A program made the translations under genes and the position numbers. Source: Deltaproteobacteria bacterium (GTDB lineage: Bacteria; Desulfobacterota; JADFXK01). From it: a DNA stretch of 5,318 bases. The DNA lies in the NCBI GenBank assembly GCA_015233285.1, contig JADFYA010000267.1:1-5318 (forward strand), written 5' to 3'. The number at the start of each line of letters is the position of its first letter. Positions within the stretch are counted from its first letter, which is position 1. Below the pieces are notes generated by a model that did not search any database, was not told the origin of the DNA, and was given only the letters and a program-made list of their open reading frames with translations. Below are positions 1 through 5,318 of the stretch, one piece after another.

Positions 1-27
1 TCCAATTGTAGTCTAAGAGAGCCGCTC

Positions 28-56
28 TTGAAAAACCTACCCCGTATCTTTAGATA
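28..56 (+). promoter_or_regulatory. candidate sigma-70-like promoter for the beta-lactamase gene
   Basis: A TTGAAA hexamer at 28-33 matches the -35 consensus at five of six positions. It is followed after 17 bases by TAGATA at 51-56, a poor -10 match (three of six). It lies about 95 bases upstream of the beta-lactamase start and points toward it. The spacing is ideal, but the weak -10 makes the call tentative. A transcript from here would start near position 63 and carry a leader of roughly 85 bases. Confidence 0.3.
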
Positions 57-57
57 C
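44..57. promoter_or_regulatory. perfect 6+2+6 inverted repeat overlapping the candidate -10 element
   Basis: GTATCT at 44-49 and AGATAC at 52-57 are exact reverse complements separated by TT. The dyad sits on top of the candidate -10 hexamer at 51-56, the usual place for a repressor operator. A short hairpin with a two-base loop would be strained in RNA, so DNA recognition by a dimeric regulator is the more natural reading. No regulator gene is visible in the window, so this is inferred from symmetry and position only. Confidence 0.3.
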
Positions 58-140
58 AGAATGGCGAATCATGAAAATCATCTGGACCGGCGCGCCCATT
101 ACCGCCAACCAGATCATTGAACAACCGATGGTCTCACTTT

Positions 141-147
141 GAGGAAG
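141..147 (+). promoter_or_regulatory. ribosome binding site that decides the beta-lactamase start
   Basis: GAGGAAG begins nine bases before the ATG at 150, leaving 4-5 bases between the GAGG(A) core and the start codon. This supports ATG 150 over the in-frame TTG at 117, which would put 11 unlikely residues in front of a well-formed signal peptide. Confidence 0.7.
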
Positions 148-149
148 TC

Positions 150-932
150 ATGCCCAGAATCATATCCGTAGTTTTTCTTTTGCTGACTGTAGCCGTTGTT
201 TCGCCGGCGCCGGCCCAGGATCGAGACCTGGCCGAGATCTTCAAGAGCAAACAGGTGAACGGAACCATCGTCATTGCCCCGCTGGATGGCGGCAAAACCT
301 ATATCCATAATCAGGAGCGGGCCAAAACCAGGCTTATACCGGCTTCAACGTTCAAGATACCGAATACCCTGATCGCCCTGGAGGAGGGCGCCGTAGCCGA
401 CGAAAAGCAGATCATCAAATGGGATGGCCGGGACAAGGGGATGGCCGCCTGGAATAAAGATCAGTCCCTGGAGACCGCTTTTCCGGCTTCTTGTGTCTGG
501 TTCTACCAAGAACTGGCTAAGCGAGTGGGTCGGGAGAAGTATGAGTCTTATCTCAAAAAATTAGGTTACGGCAATGCCCAGGCCGGCCCGGACCTGACCA
601 CTTTTTGGTTGGCCGGCGACCTCAAGATCAGTGCCGTGGAACAGATTGCCTTTTTGAAAAAGGTCTATGGGCGGGCCTATCCGTTTAAAGCCGCGTCATA
701 CGACATTTTGCGGAAGCTGATGGTGGTGCAACAAACTCCGGCCTACACTATTCGGGCTAAGACGGGCTGGGCTCAGAGAATCACTCCCCAATTGGGTTGG
801 TTTGTCGGATATGTCGAGTCCGGAGACCGGGTCTGGTTTTTCGCGACAAATATAGACATTACCAAACCTGAGGACAGTCGTCTCCGCCAGGATGTAACCA
901 TGGAGGCGTTGAAGCTGAAGGGGATCATTTAG
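150..932 (+). CDS. class D (OXA-type) serine beta-lactamase, secreted
   Basis: This 260-residue protein hydrolyses beta-lactams in the periplasm through an acyl-serine intermediate. Residues 1-22 form a signal peptide: Arg3, a hydrophobic core at about 4-17, and an Ala-Pro-Ala cleavage site before Gln23. The class D motifs occur in order with normal spacing. STFK at 66-69 carries nucleophile Ser66 and Lys69, the lysine carboxylated in this family. SCV is at 114-116, followed by WFYQELAKR. YGN is at 140-142, and FWLAGDLKIS at 152-161 includes the Trp153 that in this family shields the carboxylated lysine. KTGW is at 204-207, GWFVGYVE at 216-223, and the end is KGII. Length is typical of OXA enzymes. 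Arg246 near the C-terminus is probably the substrate-carboxylate arginine, by comparison with OXA-10. The ATG at 150 was chosen because of the Shine-Dalgarno sequence and the signal peptide. Substrate range (narrow or carbapenem) cannot be read here. A BlaR/MecR sensor domain is excluded because no membrane segments precede the domain. Confidence 0.95.
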   Translation: MPRIISVVFLLLTVAVVSPAPAQDRDLAEIFKSKQVNGTIVIAPLDGGKTYIHNQERAKTRLIPASTFKIPNTLIALEEGAVADEKQIIKWDGRDKGMAAWNKDQSLETAFPASCVWFYQELAKRVGREKYESYLKKLGYGNAQAGPDLTTFWLAGDLKISAVEQIAFLKKVYGRAYPFKAASYDILRKLMVVQQTPAYTIRAKTGWAQRITPQLGWFVGYVESGDRVWFFATNIDITKPEDSRLRQDVTMEALKLKGII

Positions 933-1060
933 GGCCGGCGGACTGGAGTCGGTTGCGGCGGCAGGCCGCGAGGGATGACGCATGCTTTCGTGTCCTGCGA
1001 CCCTTACCGCCAGACCGGTCCCGGATAGCCTGATTGACTATCAACGGATGGTTTTTTCAT
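933..1060. other. convergent intergenic region with small hairpins
   Basis: This 128-base spacer separates the stop of the beta-lactamase (+) from the stop of the ATPase gene (-). It holds a GC-rich hairpin at 958-969 (GCGGC/GCCGC around AG), a GACCGGTC palindrome at 1013-1020, and the weak terminator candidate at 1021-1057. No gene in it is supported. An 18-codon minus-strand frame at 1060-1004 lacks a ribosome binding site. Confidence 0.6.
1021..1057 (+). terminator. weak rho-independent terminator candidate for the beta-lactamase gene
   Basis: CCG-GATAG at 1021-1028 can pair with CTATC-(AA)-CGG at 1038-1047, an 8-bp stem with a two-base bulge and a nine-base loop. Six T residues follow at 1052-1057, after a four-base gap. 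The bulge, the long loop and the gap make it a poor match to a strong intrinsic terminator. Its position about 90-120 bases after the beta-lactamase stop is sensible. No comparable hairpin plus T-run is seen for the minus-strand operon. Confidence 0.3.
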
Positions 1061-1759
1061 CTAAGCAACGCGTTTAGTTTCGTTCACAATCACGCCATCC
1101 CGCACTTCAAAGATCCGGTCAAAGCCCTCAACCATCCGATGATCGTGGGTGACGACTAAGATAGCCGAATGATTCTCTACGGCCAGTTTTTTCAGCAGGG
1201 ACATGACATTCTTGCCGTTATCGGTATCCAGGGCCGCGGTTGGTTCGTCGGCCAAAATCACCTTGGGCCGGTTGGCCAGGGCCCGGGCAATGGCGACCCG
1301 CTGGGCCTCACCGCCTGACAGGGCCGAGGGGTAGTTGTTCAGGCGGTGCCCCAGATTGAGGGAGGCCAGGAGTTCGGTCGCCCGGCTTTTGGCCTCTGTT
1401 CTGGTCAAGTGATTTATCTCCAGGGCGATCATGACGTTTTCTATGGCGGTCAAAAAAGGAATCAAGTTATGAGCCTGGAAGATGAACCCCAATTTTTCCC
1501 GGCGAATCCGCTTCAAATCCAGCCCCGGCAGCCACCCTTCGTCAGCCACCACCGCCCCGTCCAGAATTACCTTGCCGTGCGTCGGTTCATTGATCAGTCC
1601 GATAGCGGTCAGCAGCGTTGTTTTACCCGATCCCGAAGGACCGAGAATGGCCACCAGCTCCCCCGGCTTAACCTGGAGCGAGGCATCAATAATGGCCTTA
1701 ACCGCGGTCTCGCCTTTGCCGTAGATTTTTGTCAGTTTGTCCACTTCGATAGAATACAT
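1061..1759 (-). CDS. ABC exporter ATP-binding protein (MacB/LolD/DevA-like)
   Basis: This 232-residue cytoplasmic ATPase dimerises and powers the permease encoded just upstream. The nucleotide-binding domain is complete: Walker A GPSGSGKTT at 40-48, Q-loop Gln95 in FIFQ, signature LSGGEAQ at 147-153, Walker B VILADEP at 167-173 with catalytic Glu172, D-loop AALD at 175-178, and H-switch His205 in THDH. Length and motifs fit the LolD/MacB/DevA group that partners FtsX-fold permeases, and no permease domain is fused to it. It is the last gene of the operon, 23 bases after the permease stop. The ATG starts the conventional N-terminus (MYSIEVDKLTKIYG), but no clear Shine-Dalgarno sequence precedes it; the gap is AT-rich and palindromic. 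It appears intact. The generic 'lipoprotein or macrolide export' labels often given to this family are not supported over the DevA-like role. Confidence 0.93.
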   Translation of the reverse strand: MYSIEVDKLTKIYGKGETAVKAIIDASLQVKPGELVAILGPSGSGKTTLLTAIGLINEPTHGKVILDGAVVADEGWLPGLDLKRIRREKLGFIFQAHNLIPFLTAIENVMIALEINHLTRTEAKSRATELLASLNLGHRLNNYPSALSGGEAQRVAIARALANRPKVILADEPTAALDTDNGKNVMSLLKKLAVENHSAILVVTHDHRMVEGFDRIFEVRDGVIVNETKRVA

Positions 1760-1770
1760 GATCTAACCAG

Positions 1771-1780
1771 ATTATATAAT
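1771..1780. promoter_or_regulatory. 10-base AT palindrome in the permease-ATPase gap
   Basis: ATTATATAAT is a perfect palindrome in an otherwise GC-rich operon. It occupies the short gap just before the ATPase start, where a Shine-Dalgarno sequence would be expected. Flanking AAC (1765-1767) and GTT (1781-1783) could extend weak pairing. On the minus strand it contains an exact TATAAT, but no acceptable -35 lies 17 bases upstream (AAGCCC there). It could keep the start region unstructured, or it may be chance. Confidence 0.3.
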
Positions 1781-1782
1781 GT

Positions 1783-2985
1783 TTAACCGCCCAGGGCTTC
1801 AGCCGGCTCGACCTTGAGGGCTTTCCGGATGCCCACAAAGCTGGAGATGGTACAGATAGCCACCACGATCAGGAAAAGAAGTTGCAGATCGACCGGTTCC
1901 AGAACGATGCGGCGGGGAAATTTGTCATGAGTAAGAAAGATTAAGGTGTAACCAATGCCGTAGGCGATCACTCCCATGAGGAGCGACTGCTGAAGGATCA
2001 TGCCGATAATCACCCGGTTCTGCGAACCAATCAGTTTAAGAGTGGCGATCACCCGGATTTTGTCAATGGTCGAGGTGTAAATGATGAGGGAGATGATGAC
2101 TGCCGAGATGACCAGGAGGATGATCCGGAATAATCCCAATTGCATCTTAGCCTTTTCGATCATGCCCTTAGTCAAAATGTGTGACTGCTCTTCATTAGAG
2201 ATGGCCCGAAAATGGTTCCAGCGCTGGATGCGATCCTGCACGTCCGGCAAACCGGCCCCGGGAGCCAGCCGGGCCACGACTGTATTCACAATGTGGGTGG
2301 ATTCTGTGATCCTGGATATGTTTTGATTCAGGAAACCGGCTTGGGCCGGGGAAATGATTTGGATTTCATTGACTTTGGCCGCGACCCTGGCCCGGTCGTT
2401 TCTTATGGCGTTATTGTCTTTCTTGAACTGGATATCCTGTGCGTCGGCCAGGCTGACGTAGGCGGCGGGATCACCACTTGAAGAGACCATTTTGCCGGTA
2501 ATCCCGACGACGGTGTAATCATGGAGTCCCAGGTGGATTTTTTGGCCGAGTTCCATCTTCATCCCTTTAGCGGCCACCATTTCATAATGCTTCTGACGGA
2601 TATTCCGCCCGGCCGTGATGACCGGCGGGCCGCCGAACCCATTGAGATCATATCCGATGAGATAAAAGCGGAACGGCTGGCCTTGACGTTCTATCTGGAA
2701 CGTCTGGAAGGATAGGGGAGATGCCTGGGCCACCCCCGGAACCGAGGCGATCCGGTACCGGATATCTTCCGGAAGGCGGGAATTCTCGGCAAATGGCCCG
2801 TTCGTGTCCTGCTGGACGACCCAAAGATCGGCCTGGGTGGCGTTGAGAACGGCCAGGGCATCGGCGAACAGGCCCCGGTAGATCCCGCCCATGCTCATGA
2901 CCACCCCGAGCAGGAGTCCCAGGCCGATGGAGGTCAGGATAAACCGCCCCCGGTGATACCGGATGTCACGGATAGCCAGATTCAT
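1783..2985 (-). CDS. ABC exporter permease, FtsX/MacB fold (DevC-like)
   Basis: This 400-residue inner-membrane subunit would work as a dimer in a mechanotransmission-type exporter. It has one N-terminal transmembrane helix (about 15-36), a large periplasmic domain (about 40-280), and three C-terminal helices (about 284-304, 325-351 and 365-387). This is the four-helix plan of the MacB/FtsX/LolC superfamily. The segment DKIRVIATLKLIGSQNRVI (308-326) lies in the cytoplasmic loop between helices 2 and 3, where these permeases contact the ATPase. The C-terminus (EPAEALGG) matches the usual FtsX-family ending. Its ATG overlaps the adaptor's TGA in an ATGA arrangement, implying translational coupling, with only a modest AAGG at 2996-2999 upstream. 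No ATPase domain is fused, unlike MacB itself. DevC-type permeases of adaptor-linked exporters are the closest functional comparison; the cargo is unknown. Confidence 0.9.
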   Translation of the reverse strand: MNLAIRDIRYHRGRFILTSIGLGLLLGVVMSMGGIYRGLFADALAVLNATQADLWVVQQDTNGPFAENSRLPEDIRYRIASVPGVAQASPLSFQTFQIERQGQPFRFYLIGYDLNGFGGPPVITAGRNIRQKHYEMVAAKGMKMELGQKIHLGLHDYTVVGITGKMVSSSGDPAAYVSLADAQDIQFKKDNNAIRNDRARVAAKVNEIQIISPAQAGFLNQNISRITESTHIVNTVVARLAPGAGLPDVQDRIQRWNHFRAISNEEQSHILTKGMIEKAKMQLGLFRIILLVISAVIISLIIYTSTIDKIRVIATLKLIGSQNRVIIGMILQQSLLMGVIAYGIGYTLIFLTHDKFPRRIVLEPVDLQLLFLIVVAICTISSFVGIRKALKVEPAEALGG

Positions 2986-4151
2986 CGCGCCGTTACCTTC
3001 ATCCCGTCGTGGAATTTAGCCATGTCCTCCAGGGGGGCCGTTGCAATTCGGTCCCGCCCGTCAAGCCCGGCTAAAATCTCGGTAAAGTTGCGCCGGTCCT
3101 CGATCCCGGCTGTGACCGGTTTGAATTTCAACCGATCTTTCTCAGCGGTCCAGACTCCCCGTGTTTTGCCTTGGGTGACCAGGGCGGCTGAGGGTAAGGA
3201 CGAGACTTTCTGCCTGGACTCGGTCACGATGTAAACGTCGGCCTGCTCTCCCAGGCGGAAGTCCTTAAGCGGTGGGGTAAAGGCCACGTCCACCTCCAAC
3301 TCCTCGGTCACCCGGTCACTCTCACGGCCCAGGCGGGACACCTGGCCGGGGAATTGCTCACCGGGCGCGCTACGTAAGGAGATTATGGCCGGCCTACCCA
3401 CGGCCACCCCTTTCATTTGAGATTCATCCACATTGGTCTTGATCCAGATCATCTGCGGATCGGCCAGGCTGAAGATGGCCAGTCCGGGGGTGACTGTGGC
3501 TCCTTTTTCCAGGTTTCGGCTGATGATGATTCCGTCCTGAGGGGCATAGATAAAGGTATCGGCCACCTTGCTCCTGGCAAATCCCAGGTTTGCCTGATTC
3601 GCCGCCTGTTCCATTTGGGCGGATTTTACCGCAGCCGTACTCCGGGCCACTTCCGCTTTGGCCACCAGGTAGGTGTTTTCATATTGTTCCGCCTCAAGCC
3701 GGGCCACCATATCTTTTTCAAAAAGATTTTTGAATCGGCGGGCATTCTTTTCGGCCAGGGTCACGTTGGCCAGGGCTTTGTGGAGATTGGCCTGCTCCAC
3801 CTTCCAGTTGGCCGCGGCTCGATTCAGGGCGGCTTCCGACTGACGTTGCTGCTGGACGAAATCGTCATCTTCCAGCCTGGCCAGAAGTTGCCCCCGAGTA
3901 ACCCGGTCTCCTTGATCGGCAGATAATTCCACTATCCGGCCGGTGATTTTGCTGGAGACACCGACCACCACTTTAGCCTCCACGGTGCCGTTACCGTAGA
4001 CCTGGGCCGTTAGATCGCGCTTTTCAAGTTTCACAATCTTAACCTTGGGTGGGGCCAGGACGGTCAATTTAAGCAGGGCGGCTGCGGCGCCCAGGATTAT
4101 CAGCCAGACCATATATTTTTTACGCCTGATCAGTGCCTTTAGCAGGTTCAT
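2982..4151 (-). CDS. periplasmic adaptor / membrane fusion protein (HlyD/AcrA/DevB family)
   Basis: This 389-residue protein bridges the inner-membrane transporter and the TolC-like channel. A basic N-terminus (RRKK, 9-12) and a single hydrophobic anchor (about 13-32), without a lipobox cysteine, show it is membrane-anchored rather than a lipoprotein. Two lipoyl half-motifs (about 60-95, with GRIVELSADQGDRVTRGQLL, and about 196-230, with IYAPQDGIIISR) flank a long alpha-helical hairpin (about 98-190). A beta-barrel domain and a membrane-proximal domain follow. At the hairpin tip, R139 and L143 match the R-L-S TolC-docking motif, but the serine position is Ala150. It starts 24 bases after the outer-membrane gene stop and overlaps the permease start by four bases. 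With no RND pump nearby, an ABC-type partner is clear. Confidence 0.92.
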   Translation of the reverse strand: MNLLKALIRRKKYMVWLIILGAAAALLKLTVLAPPKVKIVKLEKRDLTAQVYGNGTVEAKVVVGVSSKITGRIVELSADQGDRVTRGQLLARLEDDDFVQQQRQSEAALNRAAANWKVEQANLHKALANVTLAEKNARRFKNLFEKDMVARLEAEQYENTYLVAKAEVARSTAAVKSAQMEQAANQANLGFARSKVADTFIYAPQDGIIISRNLEKGATVTPGLAIFSLADPQMIWIKTNVDESQMKGVAVGRPAIISLRSAPGEQFPGQVSRLGRESDRVTEELEVDVAFTPPLKDFRLGEQADVYIVTESRQKVSSLPSAALVTQGKTRGVWTAEKDRLKFKPVTAGIEDRRNFTEILAGLDGRDRIATAPLEDMAKFHDGMKVTAR

Positions 4152-4158
4152 GCCTTTT

Positions 4159-4163
4159 TCCTC
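4159..4163 (-). promoter_or_regulatory. ribosome binding site of the adaptor gene
   Basis: On the minus strand GAGGA lies seven bases before the ATG at 4151-4149, a near-ideal Shine-Dalgarno spacing. It fixes the adaptor start and shows independent translation initiation within the 24-base gap after the outer-membrane protein gene. Confidence 0.65.
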
Positions 4164-4175
4164 AAGAATTCTTGC

Positions 4176-5318
4176 TCATTCTTTTCCCACCGCCCGGTCG
4201 AGCCGGGCCAATGTGGAATAGTAATCGTAGACTGCCTGAATATGCGCTGTCTTGGCGTCCAGGGCCTGGGACTGGGCATCGGTGACCTCAATGATATGGC
4301 CGACCCCTTCCTGATACCGCCCCATGGCCAGCATCTGATTTTCTCTGGCCGCGGTCAATTCTTTATCGGTGGACGCGATGCGGGCCGTGGCTTCTTTAAC
4401 TCCTAACCAGGCCGACTCAACCTCTTTTGTGATTTGCAGTATCTGGTTGCTTCGCTGGGCCGCGACGGCCCGGAGCGAGGCTGCGGCTTCTTTTTCCTGT
4501 TCGACGGTAGAGAAACCGGAAAAGAGTGGCACGGTTACATTCAATCCCACGGCCCAGACATCGCCGCTGGGTGGAAAATCTTTGTCGGCATATCCCACGC
4601 CGGCCGTGCCTGAGATTGTCGGGAGATAACCGGCCCTGGCGGTTTTTAAGGCGGCCGCGGCCGAGTTGGTTAAGGCCTGGAACCGTTTCAGTTCGGCCCT
4701 GTTGGCTAGAGCTTCCTGCTGGACCCGGCTCTGTTCCGGCACGGCGATAGAGGTATTCGACGGCTCGACTAAAGGCCGGTCGTCGAAGGCCGGCAATCCC
4801 ATGGCATTGGCCAGTTCCACCTGGGCCAACTTCAAGTTGTTCTTGGCTCGGATCAAGACCGTCTTGGATGCATACAGGTTGGCTTCGGCCCGGGCGACAT
4901 CTACTTTGGCCCTAATCCCTTGATTGAAGAACTCTTGTGCTTGCCGGAATACGGCTTCCCTGGCCACGACTGTTTCTTCGGTCGCGGCGACCTGCTTCTC
5001 CGCGGCCAGCAGGAGATAGTAGGCTGCTTTAACCCGGAAGGCGATATCCTGGCGGGTTATGGCCAGCGTTTGTCCGGCTGCGGCCTGGTTCCATTCAGCC
5101 GACTCCACGGTCCCGGCGGTTTTTCCGAAATCGTAAATATTTTGTTTGAGATAGAAGGCATCAGTGTGAGTTTCCGTCTCCCGGATGGCCTCAAGGGCGG
5201 TCAAGAAGGTGCGGCCTTTGGTCCAGTCGGCGGCCAAATTTATCTGGGGGTAATAGTTGGCCAGGGCCTGCCCGGTTCTGGCCGCGGCTCCGGCGATATT
5301 CTCCCGGGCTTCGACGAC
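4176..5318 (-). CDS. TolC-family outer-membrane efflux protein, N-terminus outside the window
   Basis: The visible 380 residues are the C-terminal part of a trimeric outer-membrane channel with a periplasmic alpha-barrel. The reading frame stays open to the right edge. The TTG at 5237 is only an internal leucine, since in-frame TolC-like sequence (ARTGQALANYYPQINLAADW) continues upstream of it. The signal peptide and probably several tens of residues are missing. Both OEP repeats are recognisable in visible numbering. In the first, QNIYDFGKT lies at about 59-67, with FNQGIRAKVDVARAEANLY around 131-149. In the second, GYLPTIS is at 230-236, VGLNVTVPLFSGF at about 257-269, and YQEGVGHIIEVTDAQSQAL at about 335-353, before the closing LARLDRAVGKE. 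It is the most upstream visible gene of the exporter operon. Having its own dedicated channel in the operon differs from MacAB systems that borrow a distant TolC. Confidence 0.9.
   Translation of the reverse strand, partial: VVEARENIAGAAARTGQALANYYPQINLAADWTKGRTFLTALEAIRETETHTDAFYLKQNIYDFGKTAGTVESAEWNQAAAGQTLAITRQDIAFRVKAAYYLLLAAEKQVAATEETVVAREAVFRQAQEFFNQGIRAKVDVARAEANLYASKTVLIRAKNNLKLAQVELANAMGLPAFDDRPLVEPSNTSIAVPEQSRVQQEALANRAELKRFQALTNSAAAALKTARAGYLPTISGTAGVGYADKDFPPSGDVWAVGLNVTVPLFSGFSTVEQEKEAAASLRAVAAQRSNQILQITKEVESAWLGVKEATARIASTDKELTAARENQMLAMGRYQEGVGHIIEVTDAQSQALDAKTAHIQAVYDYYSTLARLDRAVGKE

Noticed and set aside
117..149. TTG at 117 as the beta-lactamase start
   Set aside because: It would place 11 extra residues before a well-formed signal peptide and has no Shine-Dalgarno. 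ATG 150 has GAGGAAG directly upstream.
696..983. Minus-strand open frame opposite the 3' end of the beta-lactamase gene
   Set aside because: It is a shadow of the strongly supported beta-lactamase coding sequence and shows no domain or start signal.
1004..1060. 18-codon minus-strand ORF starting right after the ATPase stop
   Set aside because: It begins with an ATG directly after the TAG, in the same frame, but has no ribosome binding site or recognisable sequence. Chance is sufficient.
1771..1776. Exact TATAAT on the minus strand as an internal promoter for the ATPase gene
   Set aside because: No -35-like hexamer lies at 16-18 bases upstream, and the match is a by-product of the AT palindrome in a short intercistronic gap.
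3417..3926. Long plus-strand open frame opposite the adaptor gene
   Set aside because: It is fully antisense to a well-supported gene, is rich in Gly, His and Phe as expected from reading its codons backward, and has no recognisable domain. The same applies to the other plus-strand frames opposite the exporter genes.
5235..5237. Start of the TolC-family gene at 5237
   Set aside because: The codon is TTG (leucine) within a frame that remains open, with TolC-like sequence, to the window edge. The gene is simply cut by the window.

Overview
The window reads as a chromosomal segment of a Gram-negative bacterium. The support is a TolC-family outer-membrane channel, a periplasmic adaptor protein and a secreted class D beta-lactamase. 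The DNA is moderately GC-rich and full of GGCC/GCCGG words. Protein style (an FtsX/MacB-fold permease with its own adaptor and TolC) would fit an environmental proteobacterium or Desulfobacterota member, but I cannot fix the taxon from the sequence alone. I see no insertion sequence, integron site, tRNA, rRNA or CRISPR array.

Layout: bases 1-149 are a noncoding leader with a candidate promoter and a short perfect dyad. Bases 150-932 (+) encode a class D (OXA-type) serine beta-lactamase with a signal peptide and all the main active-site motifs. Bases 933-1060 are a convergent intergenic region with small hairpins and a weak terminator candidate. From 1061 to the right edge, all genes lie on the minus strand and form one apparent operon. 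Read in the direction of transcription it is: TolC-family outer-membrane protein (N-terminus cut off by the window edge), then a HlyD/AcrA-type membrane fusion protein, then an FtsX/MacB-fold permease (4-base overlap with the adaptor gene), then the ABC ATPase.

Together the four minus-strand genes specify a complete tripartite ABC exporter: ATPase and permease in the inner membrane, adaptor across the periplasm, TolC-like channel in the outer membrane. The architecture resembles MacAB-TolC and the cyanobacterial DevBCA-TolC glycolipid exporter. The cargo cannot be read from the sequence. The beta-lactamase is convergent with the exporter and so is not in its operon; a shared role in envelope or antibiotic defence is only a guess.

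Nothing here amounts to a new biological system. The points most worth a second look are the apparently regulated upstream region of the beta-lactamase, its divergence from mobile OXA enzymes, the altered TolC-docking motif of the adaptor, and the palindromic, Shine-Dalgarno-poor gap in front of the ATPase gene.
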